Made by a program: the position numbers and the translations under genes | Assembly: GCF_039523235.1 (NCBI RefSeq) | Contig: NZ_BAAAEX010000010.1 | Length of the DNA stretch: 64,000 nucleotides | Direction: 5' to 3' (one strand) | DNA from: Castellaniella ginsengisoli | Lineage (GTDB): Bacteria; Pseudomonadota; Gammaproteobacteria; Burkholderiales; Burkholderiaceae_B | Shown: positions 54,138 through 62,444 of the stretch, piece by piece | Layout: every line of letters begins with the position of its first letter | Position numbering within the stretch: the first letter of the stretch is position 1 | The notes under the pieces: generated by a model | Databases searched by the model: none | What the model was told of the DNA's origin: nothing | What the model saw: the letters and a program-made list of their open reading frames with translations, nothing else

Positions 54138-55907
54138 GTGAATGCCCCAACCGCCGCCCATGCCGCCGTATCCGTCCCCGCCGCCGACCGCAACGGGGCC
54201 GAGGTCCTGCTGGATACCTTGATCGCGCTTGGGGTGGATACGGTCTTCGGCTATCCGGGCGGGGCGGTGCTGCCGCTGTACGACGCCCTGTATGCCGAGC
54301 CGCGCATCCGGCATATTCTGGTGCGCCACGAGCAGGCGGCCATGCATGCCGCCGAAGGCTATGCGCGCTCCACCGGCAGGCCCGGCGTGGTGTTCGTCAC
54401 CTCCGGCCCGGGCATGGCGAACACCACGACCGGGCTGCTCGACGCGCTCTGCGATTCGATCCCGGTGCTGTGCATCAGCGGCCAGGTGGCGACCGGGGCC
54501 ATCGGCACCGACGCCTTCCAGGAGTGCGATGCGGTCGGCATCTCGCGCCCGGTCACCAAATGGAACGCCCAGGTGCGCCGCTCCGAGGACATCGCCGACC
54601 TGGCGGCCAAGGCCCTGCGCCTGACGCGCGCCGGCCGCCCCGGGCCGGTGCTGCTGGACTTCCCCAAGGATCTGCAGATCGCCCGCGTGCCGCCCGGACA
54701 TGCCGTGGCGGCCCCGGAGCCCGAGGCCGCCGCCGGGCCGCTCGCGCCCGCGACCGAAGCGGCGCTCAAGCGCGCCGCCGCCCTGATCGCCCGCGCCCGC
54801 CGCCCGGTGTTCTATGGCGGCGGCGGGTTGATCAATTCGGGCCCCGATGCCTGCCACGCCTTCCGCAGCCTGGTGCAGGCGGCCGGGGCGCCCTGCACGC
54901 TGACGTTGATGGGCCTGGGCGCCTATCCGGCCGGCGATGCGCAGTTCCTGGGCATGCTCGGCATGCACGGCACCCTGCAGGCCAATCTGGCGATGCACCA
55001 TGCGGATCTGATCGTTTGCGTGGGCGCGCGCTTCGACGACCGCATCACGGGCCGGCTGTCGGATTTCTGTCCGCATGCCGACAAGATTCACCTGGATATC
55101 GACCCGGCCTCGATCGACAAGGTCGTGCGCGCCGACGTGGCGCTGGTGGGCGATTGCTATCCGCTGCTGCGCGCCCTGCAAAAAGAGCTGGGTCAGCATC
55201 CGCAGGAGGCCGGGCGCCTGGACGAATGGTGGCAGCGCATCGCTGTCTGGCAGGCGCGCGACTGCCTGCAGTTCCAGCCCTCGGCCGATGCCATCCTGCC
55301 TCAGGATCTGATGCGGCGCATCGACCGGCTGCTGGCCGGCCGCGACGCCATCGTGGCCACGGACGTGGGCCAGCACCAGATGTGGGCCGCCCAGTACATC
55401 GGCATCGGCCGCCCCAACCGCTGGCTGACCTCCGGCGGCGCGGGCACCATGGGCTACGGGCTGCCCGCCGCCATCGGCGCGCAGATCGCGCATCCGGACA
55501 AACCGGTGATCTGCGTCAGCGGCGATGCCTCCGTGCTGATGAACATCCAGGAACTGGCCACGGCCGCCCAGCACCGCGCGCCGGTCAAGCTGATCCTGTG
55601 CAACAACGGCCACATGGGCATGGTGCGCCAGTGGCAGGAATTGATCCACGAGGGCCGCTACAGCCACAGCTACAACGCTTCGATCCCGGATTTCGTGGCG
55701 CTGGCGGGCGCCTTCGGCTGGGGCGCGGCGCGCGTCGAGCACCCGCGCGACCTGGATGCGGCGCTGGATGCCTGCATGGCGCATGACGGGCCGTATTTCC
55801 TGGATGTGGCGGTGGTGCCGCTGCAGAACTGCTTTCCGATGATGCCGGCCGGCTACGGGCACCAGCAGGTGATGCTGTCCGAAGACACCTGGTATGTGGA
55901 AGAGTGA
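54138..55907 (+). CDS. Acetolactate synthase-like ThDP enzyme (IlvB family)
   Basis: A 589-residue ThDP enzyme: TVFGYPGGAVLPLYDALY, catalytic Glu65 in VRHEQAAMHAAEGYARS, FQECDAVGISRPVTKWN and the Mg-ThDP motif GDASVLMNIQELATAAQ. It matches biosynthetic acetolactate synthase large subunits. However, no ilvN/ilvH small subunit or ilvC follows, so it may be a second copy or a related 2-oxoacid carboligase. Start is GTG at 54138 with AGGTGA upstream. Its stop directly abuts the convergent SDR stop. Confidence 0.85.
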   Translation: MNAPTAAHAAVSVPAADRNGAEVLLDTLIALGVDTVFGYPGGAVLPLYDALYAEPRIRHILVRHEQAAMHAAEGYARSTGRPGVVFVTSGPGMANTTTGLLDALCDSIPVLCISGQVATGAIGTDAFQECDAVGISRPVTKWNAQVRRSEDIADLAAKALRLTRAGRPGPVLLDFPKDLQIARVPPGHAVAAPEPEAAAGPLAPATEAALKRAAALIARARRPVFYGGGGLINSGPDACHAFRSLVQAAGAPCTLTLMGLGAYPAGDAQFLGMLGMHGTLQANLAMHHADLIVCVGARFDDRITGRLSDFCPHADKIHLDIDPASIDKVVRADVALVGDCYPLLRALQKELGQHPQEAGRLDEWWQRIAVWQARDCLQFQPSADAILPQDLMRRIDRLLAGRDAIVATDVGQHQMWAAQYIGIGRPNRWLTSGGAGTMGYGLPAAIGAQIAHPDKPVICVSGDASVLMNIQELATAAQHRAPVKLILCNNGHMGMVRQWQELIHEGRYSHSYNASIPDFVALAGAFGWGAARVEHPRDLDAALDACMAHDGPYFLDVAVVPLQNCFPMMPAGYGHQQVMLSEDTWYVEE

Positions 55908-56666
55908 TCAGACGCACCGGCCGCCGTCGACCTCCAGGCAGGCGCCGGTGATGAAGGAGGCTTCGTCCGAGGCCAGGTAGAGGCAGGCGTGGGCGACGTC
56001 GTCCGGGGTCGAGAATCGTCCCAGCGGGATGCCGGCGGTGAACTTCGCGCGGTTTTCAGGCGTGTCCGGCATGCCCATGAATTCCGTCAGCAGGCCGGTG
56101 GCGCCCACCACGGGATTGACACAATTGACGCGGATCCGGTCGGGGCCCAGTTCCGCTGCCATCGAGCGGCTGGTGGTGACCACGGCGCCCTTGGTGCCGT
56201 TGTACCAGGTCAGGCCGGGACGCGGCCGGATGGCGGCCGTGGAAGCGATGTTCACGAACACGCCGCCGCCTTGCTGGCGGAAGTGCGGCACGAAAGCCTG
56301 GGCGCTGAGATAGATGCTTTTGACGTTGATGGCGTAGATGCGGTCAAACTCGGCCTCGGTGACTTCGAGCATGGGCCGGTTGCGGTGCGTGGCGCCGGCG
56401 TTGTTGACCACGATGTCCAGCCCTCCGAAATGCGCCAGGGCCTGCGCCAACAGCCCGCGCATGCTGGCGGCGTCGGCGACGTCGACATGCGCGAATTCGG
56501 CCCGTCCGCCGGCCGCCCGGATCTGTTCGGCGGTTTCGCGGCCGTGCGCATCGTGGATGTCGGCCACGATCACCCGGGCGCCCTCGCGGGCGAAGACCGA
56601 GGCGATGCCCCGGCCGAATCCGGAGCCGGCCCCGGTGACGATGGCGGTCTTGTCGCGCAGACGCAT
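55908..56666 (-). CDS. Short-chain dehydrogenase/reductase (SDR)
   Basis: A 252-residue classical SDR with TGAGSGFGRGIASVF (cofactor loop), NNAGATHRNRPM, and the catalytic Ser142, Tyr155 and Lys159 (NIASTAA and WYNGTKG). It ends EASFITGACLEVDGGRCV as usual. It probably oxidises a hydroxyl group of a catabolic substrate using NAD(P)+. It is the third gene of the TtuC-like / aldehyde dehydrogenase / SDR transcript, 14 bases from the dehydrogenase. Confidence 0.9.
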   Translation of the reverse strand: MRLRDKTAIVTGAGSGFGRGIASVFAREGARVIVADIHDAHGRETAEQIRAAGGRAEFAHVDVADAASMRGLLAQALAHFGGLDIVVNNAGATHRNRPMLEVTEAEFDRIYAINVKSIYLSAQAFVPHFRQQGGGVFVNIASTAAIRPRPGLTWYNGTKGAVVTTSRSMAAELGPDRIRVNCVNPVVGATGLLTEFMGMPDTPENRAKFTAGIPLGRFSTPDDVAHACLYLASDEASFITGACLEVDGGRCV

Positions 56667-56680
56667 GGTGTCTGTCTCCT

Positions 56681-58138
56681 TCAGGTGTCGTGGCCGTAGC
56701 GGATCGCCACGGTCTTCAGGGCGGTGAACCCCAGCAGGGCCTCGAAGCCTTTTTCGCGGCCATGGCCGCTGGACTTGACCCCGCCGAAGGGCAGTTCGAC
56801 GCCGCCGCCGGCGCCGTAGTTGTTGATGAAGACCTGGCCGCAGCGCAGGTGGCGCGCCATGCACAATTGACGCGCCCCGTCCCGTGTCCAGACCCCGGCC
56901 ACCAGGCCGTAGTCGGTGCCGTTGGCCAGGGCCAGGGCGTGCGCTTCGTCGCGGAAAGCCTGCGTGACCAGGACCGGCCCGAAGATTTCCTCCCGGACCA
57001 GGGCGCTGTCCGGGGGCACATGGCGAAACAGCACGGGTTCCTGGTAGAAGCCGCCCGGCGGCGCATCGTCCAGGATGCGGCCCCGGGCGGCCTCGGCCAG
57101 GCCCTCGCCGCGGGCGATGTCGAGCATCTGGCGCACCCGTTCATATTGCCGTCGGCTGACCAGCGGCCCCAGATCGGCATCCGACGAGGGCGGCCCGGCC
57201 CGCAGCACGCGGAAGCGCCCGGCGACGCGCTCGACGAAGGCGTCGTGGAGGCTTTCGTGGACCAGCAGCCGGCTGCCCGCCGAGCAGGTCTGGCCGCTGT
57301 TCTGGACAATGGCGTTGACGACCGCCGGCAGGGCGGCGTCCAGGTCGGCGTCTTCGAACACGATCTGCGGCGATTTTCCGCCCAGTTCGAGCACCACGGG
57401 GCAGTGGTGCCGCGCGGCGGCGGCGGCGACCTGCTGGCCGGTGGCGGTGGAGCCGGTGAAAGAGAGGTGCCGGATGCCCGGATGGGCGCAGAGGGCCGCG
57501 CCGGCCTCTTGTCCGTAGCCGGTGACGATGTTCAGGGCGCCGGGCGGGAAGCCCGCGCGGGCGGCCAGATCGGCCAGGTACAGGGCGGACAGGCTGGCGT
57601 CCTCGGCCGGCTTGACCACGCAGGCATTGCCGGCCGCCAGGGAGGCGCCGACGCTGCGGCCGAAAATCTGGACGGGATAGTTCCAGGGGATGATGTGGCC
57701 GGTGACGCCGTGCGGTTCGCGCACCGTCATTACCAGGGTGCCGGTGTCGTAGGGCAGGGTCTCGCCATGCAGCTTGTCGCAGGCGCCGGCATAGTATTCG
57801 AAGTAGCGCGCCAGGGCCGTGACGTCGTTGCGGGCGGTGCGCAGCGTCTTGCCTGTGTCGCGCGCTTCGATGCCGGCCAGTTCGTCGGCGTGCTCCTGCA
57901 CGGCGTGGCCCCAGGCCGCCAGCAGGCGTCCCCGGTCCCGGGCGCAGGTCATGGCCCAGGGGCCGTCGAACGATTCCCCCATGGCCGCCTGGGCGGCCCG
58001 GACAGCCTGATCGATGTCGGCCGGCGAGCCTCGGGCGATGCGGTCGTATTCCCGCCCGTCGGACGGATCGATCACCGGAATGGTCTGTCCGTCGGCCGCG
58101 GCGACCCGGGTGTTGGCGATGAAATGGTGGGCGGGCAT
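56681..58138 (-). CDS. NAD(P)-dependent aldehyde dehydrogenase
   Basis: A 485-residue ALDH with IIPWNYPVQIFGRSVGASL, FTGSTATGQQVAAAAAR (cofactor), catalytic Glu251 in VVLELGGKSPQIVFEDAD and nucleophile Cys285 in NSGQTCSAGSRLLVH. It oxidises an unknown aldehyde to an acid. It lies between the TtuC-like gene (38-base gap) and the SDR gene, suggesting sequential oxidation of an imported hydroxy compound. Confidence 0.92.
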   Translation of the reverse strand: MPAHHFIANTRVAAADGQTIPVIDPSDGREYDRIARGSPADIDQAVRAAQAAMGESFDGPWAMTCARDRGRLLAAWGHAVQEHADELAGIEARDTGKTLRTARNDVTALARYFEYYAGACDKLHGETLPYDTGTLVMTVREPHGVTGHIIPWNYPVQIFGRSVGASLAAGNACVVKPAEDASLSALYLADLAARAGFPPGALNIVTGYGQEAGAALCAHPGIRHLSFTGSTATGQQVAAAAARHHCPVVLELGGKSPQIVFEDADLDAALPAVVNAIVQNSGQTCSAGSRLLVHESLHDAFVERVAGRFRVLRAGPPSSDADLGPLVSRRQYERVRQMLDIARGEGLAEAARGRILDDAPPGGFYQEPVLFRHVPPDSALVREEIFGPVLVTQAFRDEAHALALANGTDYGLVAGVWTRDGARQLCMARHLRCGQVFINNYGAGGGVELPFGGVKSSGHGREKGFEALLGFTALKTVAIRYGHDT

Positions 58139-58176
58139 GGCGGGCTCCTGGCGGGTGACGGTGCGGCGGATGGCGC

Positions 58177-59259
58177 TCAGCGGGTGCGGGCGACATGCCC
58201 GGCGATGGCCCGGCCCATGTCGGCGGTGCGCGCGGACCCGCCCATGTCGGGCGTGCGGGGGCCCTCGGACAACACGGTTTCGATGCCCTGCAGAATCGCA
58301 TCGGCGGCCTGTTGCCAGGCGGGATCGCCCTGGCCGAGGTGCTCGAGCATCAGGGCGGCCGACCAGATCTGCCCGACCGGATTGGCGATGCCCTGGCCGG
58401 CGATGTCCGGGGCCGAGCCATGCACGGGCTCGAACAGAGACGGATGACGGCGGTCCGGATTCAGGTTGGCCGAAGGGGCGATGCCGATGGTGCCGGTGCA
58501 GGCCGGCCCGAGATCGGACAGGATGTCGCCGAACAGGTTCGAGGCCACGATCACGTCGAAGCGGTCGGGGTGCTGCACCAGATGGGCGCAGAGAATGTCG
58601 ATGTGGAATTTATCGCAGGCCACGCCGGGATATTCCTGGCTGATGGCGGCGACGCGTTCGTCCCAGAAGGGCATGGTGATGGAAATGCCGTTGGACTTCG
58701 TGGCCGCCGTCAGGTGCCGGGCCGGCCGGCGGGCGGCCAGCTCGAAGGCGTAGCGCAGCACCCGGTCGGTGCCGAAGCGGCTGAACACCGATTCCTGGAG
58801 GGCGATTTCCCGGTCGGTGCCGGCGAACAGGCGGCCGCCTGCGTTGGAGTACTCGCCCTCGGTATTCTCGCGCACCACCAGAAAATCGATGTCGCCGGGG
58901 CGCCGTCCGGCCAGCGGGCAGGGTACGCCGGGCATCAGCCGGGCCGGCCGCAGATTGACGTATTGGTCGAATTCGCGGCGGATGGCGATGATGGATTCCC
59001 AGATGGCGATGTGGTCCGGGACCTGATCGGGCGCGCCCACGGCCCCGAACAGGATGGCGTCGTGCCCGCCGATGCGGTCCTTCCAGTCGGCCGGCATCAT
59101 GCGGCCTTCTCGCAGGTAGTGGCCGCAGCCCCAGTCGAATGATTCGAAATCCAGCGCCAGCCCGAACCGGGCGGCGGCGGCCTCCAGGACCCGCAATCCT
59201 TCGGGCATGACTTCCGTGCCGATGCCGTCGCCGGGGATGACTGCGATTTTTCTTGCCAT
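58177..59259 (-). CDS. Tartrate dehydrogenase/decarboxylase-like (TtuC) enzyme
   Basis: A 360-residue member of the isocitrate/isopropylmalate dehydrogenase family. KIAVIPGDGIGTEVMPEGLR, YVNLRPARLMPGVPCPLAG and FLVVRENTEGEYSNAGGR are TtuC-type. ASNLFGDILSDLGPACTG holds the metal-binding aspartates, and PVHGSAPDIAGQGIANPVGQ follows. These enzymes act on tartrate, D-malate or 3-isopropylmalate. The precise substrate is unresolved. It is the first gene of a three-gene operon divergent from TRAP set 2, whose cargo is probably its substrate. Confidence 0.88.
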   Translation of the reverse strand: MARKIAVIPGDGIGTEVMPEGLRVLEAAAARFGLALDFESFDWGCGHYLREGRMMPADWKDRIGGHDAILFGAVGAPDQVPDHIAIWESIIAIRREFDQYVNLRPARLMPGVPCPLAGRRPGDIDFLVVRENTEGEYSNAGGRLFAGTDREIALQESVFSRFGTDRVLRYAFELAARRPARHLTAATKSNGISITMPFWDERVAAISQEYPGVACDKFHIDILCAHLVQHPDRFDVIVASNLFGDILSDLGPACTGTIGIAPSANLNPDRRHPSLFEPVHGSAPDIAGQGIANPVGQIWSAALMLEHLGQGDPAWQQAADAILQGIETVLSEGPRTPDMGGSARTADMGRAIAGHVARTR

Positions 59260-59337
59260 GACGTGTTCCTGATCGTGTGCCGATGGCGGATTCCCGCCGG
59301 CGGGCCTGTCCGGAACTCTAGCGTTTTTCTGGCCCGC

Positions 59338-59372
59338 GCGGTAGCGGATTCTCCGCGATAACCCGCTGCCGC
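59338..59372. promoter_or_regulatory. Inverted repeat between the TtuC-like operon and TRAP set 2
   Basis: GCGGTAGCGG and CCGCTGCCGC form 10-base arms with one mismatch and a 15-base spacer. It lies in the 264-base divergent gap (79 bases from the TtuC-like start, 152 from dctP). Candidate operator for an unidentified regulator; otherwise this gap shows no gene. No regulator gene is visible nearby. Confidence 0.4.
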
Positions 59373-59523
59373 GCACGGTTTCCATTGCGACCCTGCGGGA
59401 CTTCATGTTAGAACACCAGGGCCTTGATGCTTTGCGCGGGGCGCGGCTCCGACCGTTCGGGGGCGCGCCCGGAGCCCAGGCGCGGGCCGCATGATACCTA
59501 TATCGGATTCGGGAGACGACACC

Positions 59524-60504
59524 ATGTTCCAAGGTAAGCACTTTGCACGATGGCTCGCGGCTGCGGCCCTGGCCGGCATGACGGCGTCGGCGCCGGCGCT
59601 GGCCCAGACCACGCTGAAAATGGCCTACGCGCTGTCCGAGAACTCGCACTACGGCGCAGGCGCCGCCGCGTTCGTCAAGACCCTGGAGGGCAGCCTGCCG
59701 GACTTCAAGATCCAGCAATTCCCGAACAGCGCGCTGGGCGGCGAACGCGAGGTGATCGAGGGCCTGCAACTGGGCACCATCGATCTGGCCATCGTCTCCA
59801 CGGGCGCCACGCTGAACTTCGTGCCCGAAACGGGGGTGTTCGACATCCCCTTCCTGTTCCGCGACCTGGCGCACGCGCGCAAGGTGCTGGACGGCAAGAT
59901 CGGCCAGGACATGCTGGCCGAATTCCCCAAGCGCGGCCTGGTGGCCCTGGCCTGGGGCGAGCAGGGTTTCCGGCACCTGACCAACAATGTGCGCGCGGTG
60001 AGCGAGCCCGCCGACATCAAGGGCCTGAAGATCCGCACGACCGAAAACCCGATCCACATCGCCGCTTTCCGCGAGCTGGGTGTGCTGGCCACCCCCATGG
60101 CCTGGCCGGAAGTGGCCACCGCCTTGCAGCAAGGCACCATCGACGGCCAGGAAAACCCGCTTTCGGTGATCGTGTCCGTCAAGATGTGGCAGTTGCAGAA
60201 GTACCTGTCGCTGACGGCGCACGTCTACGGCCCGGCCCTGGTACTGATGTCGCCTTCCGTCTATGACGGCCTGTCCGACGATGGCAAGGCCAAGTTCAAG
60301 GCGGCCGCCGTCGCCAGCGCCCAGGCCATGCGCGATTATGTGGATCAGGTCGAAAAGGATGGCCTCGAAACCCTGAAATCCAACGGCATGCAGGTCAACA
60401 CGGTAAACCACGCCGCCTTCGTCCAGGCGGTCCAGCCGGTCTACCCGCAGTACTACAAGCAGTTCGGCCAGGCGCTGGTCGAATCCATCCGTGATACCCA
60501 GTAG
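59524..60504 (+). CDS. TRAP transporter substrate-binding protein (DctP), set 2
   Basis: A 326-residue binding protein with signal peptide (HFARWLAAAALAGMTASAPALA) and DctP core LKMAYALSENSHYGAGAAAF, GLKIRTTENPIHIAAFRELG with the ligand Arg, and VATALQQGTIDGQENPLSV. It begins a dctP-dctQ-dctM operon divergent from the TtuC-like genes, so a hydroxy-dicarboxylate such as tartrate is the best guess for its ligand. Confidence 0.92.
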   Translation: MFQGKHFARWLAAAALAGMTASAPALAQTTLKMAYALSENSHYGAGAAAFVKTLEGSLPDFKIQQFPNSALGGEREVIEGLQLGTIDLAIVSTGATLNFVPETGVFDIPFLFRDLAHARKVLDGKIGQDMLAEFPKRGLVALAWGEQGFRHLTNNVRAVSEPADIKGLKIRTTENPIHIAAFRELGVLATPMAWPEVATALQQGTIDGQENPLSVIVSVKMWQLQKYLSLTAHVYGPALVLMSPSVYDGLSDDGKAKFKAAAVASAQAMRDYVDQVEKDGLETLKSNGMQVNTVNHAAFVQAVQPVYPQYYKQFGQALVESIRDTQ

Positions 60505-60517
60505 GGTCATGCGCGCG

Positions 60518-60576
60518 CCGGGCCGCCCCAAGCGCGCATTCCCCCTCGGGGGGACGGCGCGCAGCGCCAAGGGGGG
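60518..60576 (-). repeat. Diverged single copy of the ~82-base repeat, inside dctP-dctQ gap
   Basis: Read on the minus strand it follows the same plan as the array at 47150-47588: a run of C, GCTGCGC, CCCCCCGAGGGGG, then CTTGGGGCGGCCCGG. On the plus strand GCGCGC / GCGCGC (60532-60537 with 60557-60562) and CCCCC / GGGGG form a nested hairpin. The plus-strand end AAGGGG is the ribosome binding site of dctQ, which starts three bases after the element. Confidence 0.6.
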
Positions 60577-60579
60577 ATC

Positions 60580-61068
60580 ATGCGCGTGCTCGGCCTGATC
60601 GACCGGGGCCTGTCCCGGCTGGTGTCCTGGGTTGCCCAGGGCTTGCTGTGGTCCGCCGTCGCGGCGGGTTTCTATCAGGTTCTGGCGCGCTTCATCCTCG
60701 AATCTCCCTCGGCCTGGTCCGAAGCCTGGACGCGGGCCTCGATCATCTGGGCGGTGATGCTGGGGGTGGCCCTGGCCTTTCGCCAGGGCGCCATGCTCAG
60801 CGTGGATCTGCTGCACAACCTGCTTGCTCCGCGCCGGGCGCGGATGCTTGAGCACGTCGTCCTGCTGATCGTCGTGGGTTTCCTGGGCTTTCTGCTCTGG
60901 ATCGGGATCGAGATGACCTGGCGGGTCCGTTTCCAGACGATGCCCAGCCTGGGCGCGTCGATCTCCTGGGTGTACCTGGCGATTCCCGTCGGGGCGGCCT
61001 TGTCGCTGTTCGCCACGCTGGCCTATTGGGCCGAAGGCCCGCGGCGCGTCCACATCGAAACCGTCTAG
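60580..61068 (+). CDS. TRAP transporter small permease (DctQ), set 2
   Basis: A 162-residue four-helix protein: GLLWSAVAAGFYQVLARFIL, then SAWSEAWTRASIIWAVMLGVALAF with the conserved Trp/Glu, two more membrane segments and a short acidic tail. Its ribosome binding site (AAGGGG) lies within the repeat element immediately upstream. dctM follows after ten bases. Confidence 0.9.
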   Translation: MRVLGLIDRGLSRLVSWVAQGLLWSAVAAGFYQVLARFILESPSAWSEAWTRASIIWAVMLGVALAFRQGAMLSVDLLHNLLAPRRARMLEHVVLLIVVGFLGFLLWIGIEMTWRVRFQTMPSLGASISWVYLAIPVGAALSLFATLAYWAEGPRRVHIETV

Positions 61069-61078
61069 GATCCGCATC

Positions 61079-62356
61079 ATGTCGCAGTTGATGCTCATTT
61101 CCATGCTGCTGTGCTTCGGCCTGACCGTGCCGGTGGCCGTGTCGATCGGCCTGGCCACCATGGCCGGGGTCGGTTTCGACGGTCATATGACGTGGCTGGT
61201 GATCGCACAGCAGCTCTACGCCGCCCTGGACAAGTACCCGCTGGTCGCCGTGCCGTTCTTCATCCTGGCCGGCAATCTGATGGAGGCGGGCGGCATCTCC
61301 GAGCGCATGGTCGAGTTCGCCAAGAGCGTGGTGGGCGGCGTGCAGGGCGGGCTGGCCTGCAGTTGCGTGCTGACCTGCATGATCTTCGCGGCGGTGGCGG
61401 GGTCCAGCGTCGCCACGACCTTCGCGGTGGGGGCGATCCTGATTCCCGCCATGGCCAGGCACGGCTATCCGGTCCCCTTCGCGGCCTCGCTGCAGGCTTC
61501 GGCGGCCGAGCTGGGGGTCATCATCCCGCCGTCCATCCCCATGATCCTGTTCGCGGTGTCCACCGACACCTCGGTGGGCGAGGTCTTCATCGCCGGCATC
61601 GGGCCGGGCCTGTTGATCGTCGTCGCGCTGATGGCCTATGTATGGCTGTACGCGCGCCGCAACGGCCTGGGCAAGCGCGATGGCGAAGGCCGCCTGCCGG
61701 TCTGGGCCGCCTTCAAGAAGGCCTGGTGGGCGCTGCTGATGCCGGTCATCATCCTGGGCGGCATCTACGGCGGCATCTTCACCCCCACCGAGGCCTCGGC
61801 CGTGGCGGTGGTGTATGCGCTGTTCGTGGGCGTCTTCATCTATCGGCGGCTGAGCTTCGCCACGCTGGGCCGCACGTTCCACCGCTCCGTGGTGTCCACG
61901 GCGATCATCATGTTCATCATCGCCAATGCCGGCGTGTTCGGCTTCCTGCTGAACCGGGCCGGGGTGCCGATGATGCTGGGCGAATGGCTCGGCCATCTGT
62001 TCGCCAGCGAATTCAGCTTCCTGATGGGGATGAACGTCGCCCTGTTCCTCATCGGCATGTTCATCGAAACCTCCGCATCCATCGTGGTGCTGGCGCCCCT
62101 GCTGCTGCCTGTGGCGATGCAGTTTGGCGTTGATCCGGCGCACTTCGGCGTGATCATGGTGGTGAATCTGGCCCTGGGAATGGTGACGCCGCCCTTCGGT
62201 GTGAACCTGTTCGCCGCCTGCACCGTCGCCAACGTGCCCATCGAACGCCTGATCCGGCCGCTGCTGCCCTTTGTCGGCGTGGTGCTGCTTTGCCTGATGG
62301 TGATCACCTACTGGCCGGACCTGTCACTCTATTTCCGCGACCTGGTGTACCGCTGA
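61079..62356 (+). CDS. TRAP transporter large permease (DctM), set 2
   Basis: A 425-residue Na+-coupled permease. LMLISMLLCFGLTVPVAVSIG, FAAVAGSSVATTFAVGAILIPAMARHGYP (core VAGSSVATTFAVGAIL), AAELGVIIPPSIPMILFAV and FIETSASIVVLAPLLLPVA are DctM features. With dctP and dctQ it completes set 2. A strong hairpin follows the stop. Confidence 0.93.
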   Translation: MSQLMLISMLLCFGLTVPVAVSIGLATMAGVGFDGHMTWLVIAQQLYAALDKYPLVAVPFFILAGNLMEAGGISERMVEFAKSVVGGVQGGLACSCVLTCMIFAAVAGSSVATTFAVGAILIPAMARHGYPVPFAASLQASAAELGVIIPPSIPMILFAVSTDTSVGEVFIAGIGPGLLIVVALMAYVWLYARRNGLGKRDGEGRLPVWAAFKKAWWALLMPVIILGGIYGGIFTPTEASAVAVVYALFVGVFIYRRLSFATLGRTFHRSVVSTAIIMFIIANAGVFGFLLNRAGVPMMLGEWLGHLFASEFSFLMGMNVALFLIGMFIETSASIVVLAPLLLPVAMQFGVDPAHFGVIMVVNLALGMVTPPFGVNLFAACTVANVPIERLIRPLLPFVGVVLLCLMVITYWPDLSLYFRDLVYR

Positions 62357-62381
62357 GCGGCGTGCCACGGCCCAGCTCAAA

Positions 62382-62419
62382 CAAAGCCCCGGACGGATGC
62401 AGACCCGTCCGGGGCTTTG
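62382..62419. terminator. Bidirectional terminator between TRAP set 2 and TRAP set 3
   Basis: A perfect 15-bp stem CAAAGCCCCGGACGG / CCGTCCGGGGCTTTG has an eight-base loop. It lies between the convergent dctM (ending 62356) and dctP (ending 62445). The AAAG/CTTT ends give short U-rich tails in both directions. Confidence 0.75.
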
Positions 62420-62444
62420 CGCATAGGGCGGCCTGGGGCCGGGC

